This document shows positions 24,101-29,149 of a stretch of DNA of 64,000 nucleotides, piece by piece. The stretch is from NCBI GenBank assembly GCA_963931865.1, contig OZ007517.1:1144268-1208267 (forward strand), in the 5' to 3' direction. Every line of letters begins with the position of its first letter. Position 1 is the stretch's first letter. The translations under genes were made by a program, and so were the position numbers. Origin of the DNA: Axinella damicornis (lineage: Eukaryota > Porifera > Demospongiae > Axinellida > Axinellidae). The notes beneath the pieces are model-generated. The model worked only from the letters and a program-made list of their open reading frames with translations. It ran no database searches and was not told the origin of the DNA.

Positions 24101-27000
24101 GCAGGAGATACTGACAGAGTCTCCCTCGAGCACTGTGACATCACCAGTCAGATTCATGGTTACTGGTTGACCTGCATGTAACCAAGTCACCAACAACATG
24201 AGAGCCTGATTCAATTCACTCATACTAGCTGGAAGGTCACAGTATGCTATAGCGTGTAGCTCTCATTACGAGTTAATAATAAAGATACGTGCATTTTGCA
24301 ATACCAAAAGCGATCTGTGCTAACTGCTACGGTTTGGTGGGTCTGAGATTAACCAGCTATAGCTAACTAGGCTTTAGGACGATTACCGGTAGTCTAAGTC
24401 TTTATAAGTAGGTCCACAACCATAGTGATTTTAAATTGTCAACGCCTGATGGCAGTCATGGTGGTATAGTCAGAATCTCTGTGTGCGACCCCAAGTGCCT
24501 AGAGATATTATTCTACCAGAGTCTACTGCTGCTACCAATGTACATGTGTCATGATCAGTTGCTAATGTCTACCTTATGCACTTCACTTTGCCATTAGCAA
24601 CCTGATTCCAACTGAAGTAAATTAAGGTTATGTGGTAAACAGGTCTTATGGTCCTTACCATATCTTGTGACAACAAATTCAACTTGTTGTGCTTGTGCTT
24701 GCCCAGATGCAATCATAAGGTCTGCCTCATACACTCCCAGGTCTTCCGAGTCGGTAGGCTCACGAACAAAGATTTCAAAAAAGTTTGGAAACTCACCCGG
24801 TACAACAACATGGAAGGAGGCTGATGGTGATGGATTGAACAAACTTTGATTTCTAACCCAGTTGAACCGTTGGTATCCTCCTGATGCCCTTGTTTCAATG
24901 ACCAGCTTCTCAGGAGGGTCAAGGACAATGACTGGTGGGGAGACCCTCTCCAGTACATTATCAACACCTGTGAAAAACACAAACAAAATGTGCATGCAAG
25001 TATGGCTACACTGGGTAAATAGCAGGATTAGCTACATACTGCGCACGGGTTTAAGTCATTATACACATCAACGACTATTTGAGTAGGACGTGCAGAATTG
25101 CAACTGTTTCTGCTCAGAAACTCTTCCCCACCCTCCCTACCGTAACCTATTTCTGTCATCATCGGCAGTGGGCGGTGCCCTCATAGGCTGTCCTTCACAA
25201 GCCAATCCTCTGGTTCCGATAAGCCAGGCAGGTGGGCCTAGATGCCCTTGGGTGCTGTTCCATTAAGCTAAAAGATCAATGAAAAAGCACTAAAGTGCAA
25301 ACCTCGCCCTCATGTAGCAAAGCGTACCCATAAGATCTACTAGTGGAATGCAGGACATTGGAGGGCGAGCCTGAGCGAAGTGCACGTGCAGGACATGCAT
25401 GGAGCAGTTGCATTCATACAGTGACTGTCATCAGACTCAATTATTAGTCTCGTTCCCAGACGAGACTAACTCAATTATGTGACTGGGCAAATTATGAGCC
25501 ACAAATTATTGACACTACATGCACTAAACATACACTCGCGCAACTGTGAGTCAGGTTAGCGTTAGCTGAAGCAGTCTAGCAGGTACGTCACCGGCCATGG
25601 CGGTAGACCCACGAGCTATCTCCGTCTTTGTTGTCGCCACCGAGGAGGCAGAAGTTCATGGTGCTCTAGCCAGGTAGGTTTGCAAGTATCACGTGTCATC
25701 CGTTGCGCGTTCGGGGTCTGGTATCGGGATCCCGGGAACCAGACTAAAGCCCGCTAGTTTGTCACTTTGTGCCGCTTGGTTTGTGGTAGCGCTGGTGTCG
25801 CTAGACGCCACGCTTCACGTACCAGTAGTCTAGTAACAGCGCTAGTGACCCGCCGATGTCGATTTTGTGGCACAAGCACCAAGTAAAGTTTTCGCGGTGA
25901 GCTAAAAACTGTCATAACTCTCGAACTAAACATTTTTATCCAAATTGCTACGTTATTTTTGTTCCTTACGTCGAGCGCTTTCTTTTGATACCTTGGTCTC
26001 GCTCGTCAAGTACCCGCAGCGCCTGCTAGAGCGGTAACAGACAGACAGACAGACAGACACACACGATGAGTACTAGAACCTCCCCCGCATGGGCGGGGCG
26101 AGGTTAACAATAAAGCCAAACATTTCCGCCTTATCCTGGTCACATGCTCACTCCAGTCCACCGTGACTCCAAGTCACACACTGATGGGCTATTGAGGCAT
26201 GATCCACTTCAGTCTATCGACCCCTTCTCCCTAGAAACATCACTTCTTGAGTCTTTGTAATGTTCATTTACAATCCATTTCCATCAACTTAGTCGGCAAC
26301 TTAATCAAGGGCTGACTCCAGGGCGCCATTCAGCTCAGTATCGTCCATACTGGAATGGTACGGTGCAGTATCATTGACGTAGAGACTGATCAAGCACTAT
26401 AGATTCTCTCAGGCATGCAGGTCATTTATGAAGATGCAGAAAAGAAGCTGACCAAGGATAGATCTTGTGGAACACATGACCAATGTTGCTGCAGTTCGTC
26501 TGGATAGCTACAGCAAAGGAACTCACTGTGTCTTCGCATATGTGGGGACGTATAGTTGAGACTAATCACATATTTGATTAAACACACCCTCTCCACTTTA
26601 GACTCAAAGTAGTGCGCAAAGTGGGGGCGCAGCGTACTACGGTACATTCTGCAATGGACCAACTTCAGTGGACAGTGGCCCTCTCCCTCTAAAACACACT
26701 GTTCATTGTGAATTCCACTTACACAAATGTGTGAATAGCTTTCGGAAATGCACCCTGGCTAACCTTGTTCCAAGGTCCCCTTATCCAGCTTTTGTATATA
26801 CCATGCAAAACAAAAGCTTGGGGGTGGAGAGAAGGTCTGGAACAAGGCTAGCCTCGTTCCCAGGCCTACCCCGTATTTTCTGTTCTTCGGTTTCCGTTGA
26901 CAATAATACACGGATGTGGAAGGGCGGCGAAAAACGCGGAAGGCCTGGTATCATTCGTCACGTGAGTGACGTCAGGTGGACGCAAGGGTGGATGTAGGGT

Positions 27001-27034
<34 letters not shown>

Positions 27035-29149
27035 CTGTAGTCGTTTCAACGGGTCCTGAAGGCTGTTCATCATCCAGTCGGCTCGGTTCCAACGCTCCGC
27101 GGCTAGTCGGGACTCGCAGACGATCTACACAACTTCTTGGGCGCTTTTTAAACTTATTTGCGGTTGGGCCAGGAGGACTCGCAGACGATCTACACAATTT
27201 CTTGGGCGCTTTTTAAACTTATTTGCGGTTGGGCCTGGTGTGGCCCAACAGCAAATAAGTTTAAAAAGCGCCCAAGAAGTTGTGTAGATCGTCTGCGAGT
27301 CCCGACTAGCCGCGGAGCGTTCGAACCGAGCCGACTGGATAATGAACAGCCTTCAGGATCTGCTGAAACGACTACGGGCCCCGCCCCCCCTACGTCCACC
27401 TGACGTCACTCACGTGATGAATCGTACCAGGCCTTCCGCGTTTTTCGCTGCCCTTCCGCATCCGTGCATTATTGTCAATGGAAACCGAAGAACAGAAAAA
27501 ACGGGGTAGGCCTGGGAACCAGGCTAGAACAAGGCCACATATGAATAGTAGTTGGTTTTGACATAATTATATGTACTTTCTAGAGTCTAGCGCCAACCTG
27601 TGTCCAGTCTGAGAGGTGTGGTAGTGATCACTTCAGAATCACTGTCCACATCAGTGAAGATACACTGGTACACACCGACATCAGAGGAACTAAAGCTGGA
27701 GATTTGAAGGTCACTGACCCTTCGCCGACCACTCAAGGTCGTGCTTTCAGTGATGGTAATCCTACCACCACCAACCAGTTGCTCTCCGTTCCTAACCCAC
27801 ACCACTGAGGGAGGACTGTAACTCCCCAGGCCTGTATCCCCTTCATGACCACAAACACACCGCAACAATGGTGGACCTATAGTAGAAGCAAGCGTTACTG
27901 CTGTCCGGTTGTCACGTGGGAAGAAATCACTTTCACTTGCAACAGGATCTGTTGCAACAATCAAGGTGTTAGCACTTGAGCCAAAAACTGCAGGGAGGAT
28001 GTTATGTGTGTGTGCAGTGGCATAGTACAAAACAACCTTTTAACAAGCAGAAATCCAGTCACATTTAATCGCAATAAGTGCATAGACACCATTGCTTCCC
28101 TCCTCGAGCGCTAGACAAAGCGCGGCGAAGAGGGAAGGACGGCGACTAATCAAAGGTGGCATTTATTAAATTCAGCATTCAGCATAAACAAGGATTGCAG
28201 CACCATGTATGTACCGCTTTGCAGCAAACAAAAAGCTTTGAAAAAAGCTTGAAGTTTTGTTTCATCCCTGTGTGGTACCATCATCAGCCCAACAAAACAG
28301 TAGGAAACCATTAGTTTCACAAAACATCTCGCTGGTCACACATCGCTCAACCTCCATGCCTCAGGAAAAGCCAAACTTTCATAGACAGCTCTCAGGGTAC
28401 ATGACCAACAATCTGTTCTCCTCACTTCAAGCTCACAGCAAACGGTCACAGAACTTTGCTTCCCTCCTCCAGTACTTCACCCGGCCGTCCACACAATTTA
28501 CTGACATTCTATTCAGATAATAGCTGCAGCTACTAAACAAGGGCGACGTTTATTCCGTTCAGCCCTTCTGGAGGTGCAGCTATTATTCGAGGGCGGTCAC
28601 TAATCAAGGGTGGCGTTTGATCACAGAAATATAGTAAAGTTGTCAGGGATTTATAACAAACCACGTCCTGGGGCTATCACCCTCGGACTCGGTTGATATA
28701 CTACCATAAATCCCTGACAACTGTACAATAACCATTAACTTAAACTACTGACAAGATTCAGTTAACTACTGATAAACTGACACTGATCATTCTGCTGGTA
28801 CTGGAATTAGCCTGCCTACCTGTGAGAGACAGGGTGGAGCTGCTTGTAGTTTCTGTTCCATCACTAGCTTGACACAGATAGACACCATTATCTGTTGCCT
28901 GAAAGTTATCAACCACAAGTGATGAGGTAGTAGACACCAAAGTATCGTTACTGCTCCTGATACGAATGTGTGGAGGGTCATTGTCAAGAGTCACTCCATT
29001 CTTGATCCAGGTGATACTGGGGGTTGCAGTTGTTGAGTTGGCAGTGCAGTACAGCCAGATCACAGACCCCTCCACAATGTTGTGGACCCCACTATTGTTC
29101 TGGAAGAGGACATCCGGGAGGGTGGTGACTGTCAGCTGGCCATTCACAG
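2881..29149 (-). CDS. Receptor A: giant Ig/FN3 transmembrane receptor with NPxY tail (whole-gene entry)
   Basis: Predicted single-pass cell-surface receptor for adhesion or recognition, read on the minus strand. In order: 27 Ig-like exons, two FN3 domains, a juxtamembrane region resembling that of receptor tyrosine phosphatases and sponge receptor kinases, a stalk, one membrane helix, and a tyrosine-rich tail. The exons listed separately join in frame with no stop (about 3,580 residues without the N-terminus). Ig exons are phase 1-1 with lengths divisible by three. No signal-peptide or start exon was found upstream of 29,149, so the 5' end is open. No kinase or phosphatase domain follows the helix, so signalling would depend on adaptors. 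Large introns hold transposons (17-18.8, 19.2-23.8, 25-27.5 kb). Exon borders come from GT/AG sites, phase and comparison with receptor B. Confidence 0.85.
3173..3642 (-). CDS. Receptor A stalk and transmembrane exon
   Basis: The exon begins DENRSRKFMDIV and encodes a roughly 110-residue extracellular stalk with cysteines (RDCSCNF, EFSCRS, PSCPTQ, GDCES). The layout and strand-helix texture resemble SEA-type membrane-proximal modules, but I cannot confirm that. A glycine-rich spacer, a strongly hydrophobic helix (about 25 residues of VAALGGAIGAVCVLLIVV type) and a basic RTRKQK stop-transfer follow. It ends with two bases of a split codon, completed by the tail exon. Confidence 0.82.
3727..3794 (-). 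CDS. Receptor A juxtamembrane exon 5
   Basis: A 68-base exon encoding VPVTTTAYFQLRLKPV followed by a short tail ending in WV. It enters in phase 1 and leaves in phase 0, matching the start of the stalk exon. AG precedes base 3,794 and GTAAGT follows base 3,727 on the minus strand. Confidence 0.65.
3860..3886 (-). CDS. Receptor A 27-base microexon
   Basis: A 27-base symmetric phase-1 exon encoding VVEPIDNTT, flanked by CCCAG and GTAGG. Because it is symmetric, it could be skipped without a frame change. It is supported only by splice signals and frame. Confidence 0.5.
3958..4051 (-). CDS. Receptor A juxtamembrane exon 3
   Basis: Encodes SAANSRVRRVPLSQRQYNVF and a short continuation to NPTTT. 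A basic stretch followed by RQY-type sequence is common just outside the membrane in receptor-phosphatase-like ectodomains. The frame fits both neighbours (enters phase 0, leaves phase 1), with a GTAAGC donor. Confidence 0.7.
4535..4841 (-). CDS. Receptor A juxtamembrane exon 2 (RPTP-like domain)
   Basis: Encodes HYQVIAVLIEAG at the start, then YITSEFDANLFPSNGKFIVG and a cysteine-containing end with YTFFIRVYPEA. This pattern (Y-V-V strand, YI-A-F, F-IG, Y-FF-RA) is that of the membrane-proximal domain of receptor tyrosine phosphatases, also used in sponge receptor kinases. Family assignment is by motif memory, not by search. This exon is absent from receptor B. Confidence 0.75.
5174..5270 (-). 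CDS. Receptor A juxtamembrane exon 1 (RPTP-like domain, first strands)
   Basis: Encodes APLDPLTEANQTGGPRTYIL and ILPLVPSTNGPI, the usual start of the receptor-phosphatase juxtamembrane domain (I-L-P, then NGPI before a Y-V strand). It enters in phase 1 and ends with two bases completed by the exon at 4,841. Confidence 0.75.
5498..5684 (-). CDS. Receptor A FN3-2, second half
   Basis: Encodes the C-terminal half of an FN3 domain: VTLSGLAPRTDYSVVVTAIN is the canonical L-P-T-Y-V-V-A-N strand E-F pattern, followed by AGFRRSSDPVVGTTLTG. The intron inside the domain is conserved in receptor B (54,235-54,598), which supports orthologous exon structure. Confidence 0.88.
5939..6045 (-). CDS. Receptor A FN3-2, first half
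   Basis: Encodes VPTAPCNVTLSGITQTSMMV then AWEEPTMPNGILGPYT. The P-V-S-I-W-P-NG-I-Y pattern is the N-terminal half of an FN3 domain. The donor is GTACGT. Its length of 107 bases plus 187 in the next exon gives 294, divisible by three. Confidence 0.85.
6218..6541 (-). CDS. Receptor A FN3-1
   Basis: A complete FN3 domain in one 324-base exon: EVPDAPMDVVVFDMGARWLA, then LRWTPTFDGNRPI and FNNYRFVVRACNVLGCG. It corresponds to receptor B 54,843-55,166. On the other side a 37-base C run (6,155-6,191) lies in the following intron. Confidence 0.88.
6687..7109 (-). CDS. Receptor A Ig27
   Basis: Membrane-proximal Ig domain, 423 bases. Core residues seen: LLVCLTTGFPLPSITWQ and DTANYTCTATN. A long insert between the C and E strands (EGLLEDMTEFNMNDIRLL) makes it longer than the other Ig exons. 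It pairs with receptor B 55,332-55,754. Confidence 0.85.
7298..7621 (-). CDS. Receptor A Ig26
   Basis: Ig domain with AVFQCEASAVPDHDVFWT and DRGTYTCTAMNIIGDD, ending VHG at a phase-1 donor GTGGGT. It pairs with receptor B 55,853-56,176. Confidence 0.87.
7797..8168 (-). CDS. Receptor A Ig25 (divergent Ig-like)
   Basis: Begins VPPIVVPLAPGQQVIGNETD and contains LQGLQWFYAPNFGDNPF and DEGRYFLVATNPAG. It has no B-strand cysteine (SATLSFRIDV) and no F-strand cysteine (GRYFLVA), so it is an Ig-like fold without the usual disulfide. It pairs with receptor B 56,334-56,705, which also lacks both. Confidence 0.8.
8453..8827 (-). CDS. Receptor A Ig24 (type b-like)
   Basis: Ig domain with VTFECIATGIPPPTIQWF and DTDMYTCMASNINAVQ. 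It resembles the type-b repeat exons of the array but is more divergent. It pairs with receptor B 56,999-57,379. Confidence 0.87.
8919..9239 (-). CDS. Receptor A Ig23 (array, type a)
   Basis: Type-a array exon: PPENLTVVQPQSATFLCNAT, then RPRPQITWWR and GVYVCKATNEPGQDT, ending TVHG. It is 24 bases longer than most type-a exons (extra residues FENGSFLDQLVPV) and is matched by receptor B 57,499-57,819, so it is the anchored last member of the array. Confidence 0.9.
9360..9695 (-). CDS. Receptor A Ig22 (array, type b)
   Basis: Type-b array exon of 336 bases: VIPNITFPLDNTFMYIVNET, FTCSATGIPPPEITWMRNG, DSGTYTCVASNGNAVTPSD. It has QVNFTC, where other members have PVTFTC with an acidic residue before it; NETCQ introduces an extra cysteine not seen in the other copies. 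Confidence 0.9.
9770..10066 (-). CDS. Receptor A Ig21 (array, type a)
   Basis: Type-a array exon of 297 bases: SATFLCNATARPRPQITWWR and AGGYVCQATNAVGQNNATAE. Phase 1-1. Confidence 0.9.
10179..10514 (-). CDS. Receptor A Ig20 (array, type b)
   Basis: Type-b array exon, 336 bases: FTCSATGIPPPEITWTRNG and SGTYTCVASNGNAVTPNDTQ. Offset by exactly 1,612 bases from Ig16 at 11,791, the first sign of a block duplication. Confidence 0.9.
10586..10882 (-). CDS. Receptor A Ig19 (array, type a)
   Basis: Type-a array exon, 297 bases: RPRPEITWWRMGNQLMAQTN and GGYVCQATNAAGQDTATAE. Its translation, including the first intron codons, is identical to that of Ig15 at 12,198-12,494. Confidence 0.9.
10978..11313 (-). 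CDS. Receptor A Ig18 (array, type b)
   Basis: Type-b array exon, 336 bases: TPNITFPLDNTFTYTVNETD, PPPEITWMRNGVSFSNTRVT, SGTYTCVASNGNAVTPSD. Phase 1-1. Confidence 0.9.
11387..11686 (-). CDS. Receptor A Ig17 (array, type a)
   Basis: Type-a array exon, 300 bases: PPESLTVIQLQSATFLCNAT and GGYVCQAANVAGRNNATAE. One codon longer near its start than its neighbours (extra T in PTTIFVPP). Confidence 0.9.
11791..12126 (-). CDS. Receptor A Ig16 (array, type b)
   Basis: Type-b array exon, 336 bases, near-identical to Ig20. It differs in GGNIYFVSRN, where most copies have GGNIFLVSRN. Confidence 0.9.
12198..12494 (-). CDS. Receptor A Ig15 (array, type a)
   Basis: Type-a array exon, 297 bases, identical in translation to Ig19. 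The flanking intron bases on both sides are also the same as around 10,541-10,960. Confidence 0.9.
12590..12925 (-). CDS. Receptor A Ig14 (array, type b)
   Basis: Type-b array exon, 336 bases: PNITFPLDNTFTYLVNETDP, then FTCSATGIPPPEITWMRNG. It is offset by 1,612 bases from Ig18. Confidence 0.9.
12992..13288 (-). CDS. Receptor A Ig13 (array, type a)
   Basis: Type-a array exon, 297 bases: PPVSLTVVQPQSATFLCNAT, RPRPETTWWKMGNQLIAQTN, GGYVCQATNAAGQDNATAE. Confidence 0.9.
13401..13736 (-). CDS. Receptor A Ig12 (array, type b, first array member)
   Basis: Type-b array exon, 336 bases: PNITFPVDNTFTYTVNEADP, PPPAITWMRNGVPFSNTRVT. NEADP and the PVD spelling match receptor B 58,767-59,102, so this is the anchored first member of the array. 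The donor is GTAATT. Confidence 0.9.
13813..14100 (-). CDS. Receptor A Ig11
   Basis: Type-a-related Ig: DPPDNLTVVEPEDATFSCLA, RPRPAIAWFRL, GAYGCVTVNEPGDTAEQAT. It pairs with receptor B 59,179-59,481, which is 15 bases longer in the C-D region. Confidence 0.88.
14221..14553 (-). CDS. Receptor A Ig10
   Basis: Type-b-related Ig: PENFTYTVNETDSVTFVCVV, IPAPSIRFYRNG, SGTYTCAASNVAANVT. The C-strand tryptophan is replaced by phenylalanine (IRFY). It pairs with receptor B 59,544-59,885. Confidence 0.87.
14677..14988 (-). CDS. Receptor A Ig9
   Basis: Ig domain: NPAVFTCVADGVLTPVITWW and AAEYVCVASNEIVADM. It pairs with receptor B 60,194-60,502. The intron on its 5' side is only about 120 bases here but about 830 bases in B, because of a MITE. 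Confidence 0.88.
15109..15477 (-). CDS. Receptor A Ig8
   Basis: Ig domain: DISIACSARGIPQPSIRFLQ and DAGMFTCEASSTIPELSL. It pairs with receptor B 61,331-61,699. Confidence 0.87.
15547..15858 (-). CDS. Receptor A Ig7
   Basis: Ig domain: PAVLSCTATGEPTPQVTWTK and TANYSCTAENMFGPFTSS. It pairs with receptor B 61,778-62,089. Confidence 0.88.
15967..16236 (-). CDS. Receptor A Ig6
   Basis: Ig domain: VDLMCTATGDPPITYAWVLM and YGVYICIATNDLGVDAASI. It is preceded upstream by the repeat-rich intron at 16.3-18.8 kb. It pairs with receptor B 62,613-62,882. Confidence 0.86.
16299..16960. repeat. Intronic degenerate tandem repeat (two units of about 330 bases)
   Basis: Two diverged units with the same order of words (TGATATTCATGAGWGTCAAC, GCCAA, CTCACGA, TATTCATGA, TTTTAATGAGATT) begin near 16,299 and 16,655. 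ATTCATGA recurs through the stretch. This part of the intron is not recognisable in receptor B (62,883-63,428). Confidence 0.6.
16972..17947 (-). mobile_element. TTAA-type element, copy 1 (left arm of palindrome)
   Basis: A 976-base unit starting GGTAGGAAACACGG and ending TACTACC, bounded by TTAA on both sides (16,968-16,971 and 17,948-17,951). It carries a 183-codon reading frame on the minus strand. TTAA target duplications are known for piggyBac and Kolobok superfamilies; the short GGTAG terminus and the unknown protein do not settle which. Confidence 0.8.
17386..17937 (-). CDS. 183-residue protein of the TTAA element (unrecognised)
   Basis: Open frame beginning MGTAISETKLMDKWAASKRT, basic and proline-rich, containing KNYGWIYHLLSSLAGYSP and ending GGACNAERSTL. 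It is preserved in all three copies in this window (also 17,962-18,513 and 42,132-42,683) with few changes, which could reflect selection or simply recent copying. I recognise no family and assign no function. Confidence 0.5.
   Translation of the reverse strand: MGTAISETKLMDKWAASKRTQVSAILCIKLLPLLENALKLNFKALYETENLDPLQGPTHTLTPSSIHTQNRPKNYGWIYHLLSSLAGYSPKLTATLKNRGLATLGFQKKFHAHQLKPTQAKASFQKVNLPPAKLGMLFHVHLSVTEFWPHIYSLSPAQSSYQTSQIRPNTKMGGACNAERSTL
17952..18769 (+). mobile_element. TTAA-type element, copy 2 (right arm of palindrome)
   Basis: The second copy lies in inverted orientation, sharing the central TTAA (17,948-17,951) with copy 1 and ending at TTAA 18,770-18,773. It lacks the stretch with the T run and the GCGGCTAGCGGCCC segment found in copy 1, so it is shorter (818 bases). 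The flank TTAACAGTGCAATCTAGTG matches receptor B near TTAATAGTGCAATCTAGTG (63,350), an occupied versus empty site. Confidence 0.8.
17962..18513 (+). CDS. 183-residue protein of the TTAA element, copy 2
   Basis: Same product as at 17,386-17,937, read on the opposite strand. It differs at two residues seen in comparison (KKIHAH for KKFHAH, SQISPN for SQIRPN). Confidence 0.5.
   Translation: MGTAISETKLMDKWAASKRTQVSAILCIKLLPLLENALKLNFKALYETENLDPLQGPTHTLTPSSIHTQNRPKNYGWIYHLLSSLAGYSPKLTATLKNRGLATLGFQKKIHAHQLKPTQAKASFQKVNLPPAKLGMLFHVHLSVTEFWPHIYSLSPAQSSYQTSQISPNTKMGGACNAERSTL
18849..19112 (-). CDS. Receptor A Ig5
   Basis: Short Ig (264 bases): TTLTCTVSRSNPMGSYTYRW and LGTYRCKVTNSAGLSGNGT. It pairs almost residue for residue with receptor B 63,429-63,692. 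Confidence 0.88.
19384..20889 (+). CDS. Gag-like zinc-finger protein of the DIRS-like element
   Basis: A 501-codon frame. The N-terminal half is low-complexity and contains LTLPELKALPAEVLRLHLSN, a SAP-like helix pair. The C-terminus has CTYCGSLNHFPDNC (a CCHC knuckle), CRDFNNGVCSRAQSCRFRH (C-x7-C-x5-C-x3-H, CCCH type) and CANCGDNAHSKRDC (CCHC). Such fingers fit nucleic-acid packaging by Gag. The first methionine at 19,384 is not ATG-supported in the listed frame, so the true start may be a little downstream. Confidence 0.75.
   Translation: MIRSGQQSSIQQLLATCSSFSQLQIYSPSTAAQLCRQRRGNGPPCLYTPQATKRPRRQQHTVSEPPDIGGLTLPELKALPAEVLRLHLSNQNLVTTGSVAAMASRLHSALQRQLPNPSNTTPDQPLAQLQHSVQDLVDKSLQGLQGRLLESIQGMLRTPSGAPTDPGPSAENPGTTADHAENSSLNQQDNISLPSVNPGMDPQPADSVLVSGVEPARPVPLPPVTPKMKQRIIKGEYIDFDQLLPESMFPSRYNTNSSPSITLRLSSDPSSSGDNVIVTQPCAANKRTVTDLSSWFEAWNVYAAVTVAHYPARASAILAYQRIICDASSKSLPQAWLKYDFRFRSLAAADKCLRWDQKANDLWLECFTLTSPATPSPHSATTASASTPPATSKPISRVRRPCTYCGSLNHFPDNCTQNPFRGSRHPSVFTPIGGRPNTRDPTTHFTQRPQPPSERTSIPILCRDFNNGVCSRAQSCRFRHVCANCGDNAHSKRDCPRRSSY
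20860..22471 (+). CDS. Reverse transcriptase-RNase H of the DIRS-like element
   Basis: A frame open from 20,645, overlapping the gag end in another frame; recognisable protein starts near 20,860 (ELERELASHPDRGFVGQL). RT motifs: WRLIYHLSAPYGSSINDF, GKIDLKNAFRLCPV, CLPFGLRFAPYLFN and the catalytic LHYLDDLF. RNase H follows with ELYTDASDKGYGAYW and HCDNAAVVDIW, then IPGVDNILADHLSR. Expression probably needs a frameshift or reinitiation from gag. No stops interrupt it. Confidence 0.88.
22432..23415 (+). CDS. Tyrosine recombinase of the DIRS-like element
   Basis: A 327-codon frame overlapping the RT end by 40 bases. The N-terminal SAM-like region begins near STRRTYQAGVNRYHRFC. Catalytic residues are visible: Arg in FYGFLRSSEF, the HSFRIGAAS box (H-x-x-R), a GRW histidine/tryptophan position in QSLGRWSSS and the tyrosine in TTYIR. 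This enzyme would integrate a circular cDNA, the defining trait of DIRS-order elements. Confidence 0.9.
   Translation: MPVHHPCQLDPVLATNLEGFQLLGVAPSTRRTYQAGVNRYHRFCARYCLHPFPSSPLTLRYFAAYLADSVKHSTIKLYLCGLRLRHLELGFSNPTDDILLQYVIKGIKRSQGEVWRPRFPITISILRQLKTQLHHCSDLEFYDKRMLWAAFCLAFYGFLRSSEFVSPTPHSFDPSTTLLRSDVTILRTTILLTLKSFKTDPFRKGCTVYIGSTDTSTCPISALRKYTNMTSTAPHEPLFQFCDGSYLTRTALTARLRTLLTAAGHHAASFSSHSFRIGAASTAADIGLPDWQIQSLGRWSSSCFTTYIRPDPRELAHASRQLAASTR
23824..24171 (-). CDS. Receptor A Ig4
   Basis: Ig domain: LEGDSVSISCFSTGNPVPTI, TWYLGT and GEYTCVGLNSNRGGDST. The sequence before it (SELNQALMLLVTWLHAG) is hydrophobic and could be mistaken for a signal peptide, but an AG acceptor in the shared phase-1 register lies at 24,172. 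It pairs with receptor B from 63,804 onward. Confidence 0.85.
24172..24658. other. Intron, nothing recognised
   Basis: AT-rich intron between Ig3 and Ig4 of receptor A. I see no repeat or coding motif. Confidence 0.5.
24659..24967 (-). CDS. Receptor A Ig3 (Ig-like, cysteines lost)
   Basis: Encodes VDNVLERVSPPVIVLDPPEK, then QRFNWVRNQSLFNPSP and SEDLGVYEADLMIASG. The C-strand W and the D-G-Y of the F strand are present, but both canonical cysteines are missing. Phase and length (309) fit the Ig exon series. Confidence 0.72.
25338..25580. repeat. Inverted dispersed repeat, copy 1
   Basis: About 240 bases matching the reverse complement of 34,447-34,640. Shared words include GGAGGGCGAGCCTGAGCGAA, CATGCATGGAGCAGTTGCAT and ACTGTGAGTCAGGTT. 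Copy 1 carries the 24-base element at 25,445-25,468, which copy 2 lacks. Confidence 0.75.
25445..25468. mobile_element. 24-base micro-element of the TAGTCTCG family
   Basis: TAGTCTCGTTCCCAGACGAG followed by ACTA, flanked by ACTCAATTAT at 25,435-25,444 and 25,469-25,478. The paralogous inverted repeat near 34,525-34,550 reads straight through one ACTCAATTAT. It is therefore an insertion of 24 bases plus a 10-base duplication, or 25 plus 9. Confidence 0.8.
25597..25673 (+). CDS. Possible first exon of an unknown gene (weak)
   Basis: GGCCATGG gives a good start context. The frame MAVDPRAISVFVVATEEAEV then HGALAR runs to a GTAGGT donor at 25,674. The VVATEEAEV strand-helix texture recalls the start of nucleoside-phosphorylase-like domains. 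No second exon was found, and the fragment lies antisense in a receptor A intron. It could be chance. Confidence 0.25.
25674..26848. other. Intronic stretch, mostly unrecognised
   Basis: Contains a CAGA microsatellite at about 26,037-26,061 and otherwise no supported gene or element. A short direct similarity to the GAACAAGGC target of the next element is present at its right end. Confidence 0.4.
26849..27526. mobile_element. 678-base foldback MITE, TAGCCTCG family
   Basis: Starts TAGCCTCGTTCCCAGGCC, ends in the inverse complement, and is flanked by GAACAAGGC at 26,840-26,848 and 27,527-27,535. The two arms fold on each other almost completely; the left arm holds a 34-base G run (27,001-27,034) and a duplicated roughly 60-base segment (27,108 and 27,175). 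No coding capacity. Confidence 0.88.
27598..27987 (-). CDS. Receptor A Ig2
   Basis: Ig-like exon, 390 bases: PPLLRCVCGHEGDTGLG, SVVWVRNGEQLVGG and DVGVYQCIFTDVDSDSEV. The donor is GTTGGC, weaker than others in the gene. An extra cysteine sits in the B strand (CVC). Confidence 0.75.
28080..28720. repeat. Fragmentary repeats with a stem near 28,631-28,722
   Basis: GACTAATCAAAGGTGGC and CACTAATCAAGGGTGGC recur, and GTTGTCAGGGATTTAT at about 28,636 is mirrored by ATAAATCCCTGACAAC at about 28,707. These look like remnants of MITEs, but I could not define ends. Confidence 0.45.
28820..29149 (-). CDS. Receptor A Ig1 (most upstream exon found)
   Basis: Ig domain: VEGSVIWLYCTANSTTATPS, ITWIKNGVTLDND and DNGVYLCQASDGTETTS. 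The acceptor at 29,150 is preceded on the minus strand by a 24-base C run (29,159-29,182), which seems to serve as the polypyrimidine tract. Nothing upstream was recognised as the leader exon. Confidence 0.82.

Noticed and set aside
23738..24223. Start of receptor A at 24,223, with MSELNQALMLLVTWLHAG as a signal peptide
   Set aside because: An in-phase acceptor at 24,172 and three further Ig exons upstream in the same phase argue that this is intron sequence before Ig4. The alternative start cannot be fully excluded.
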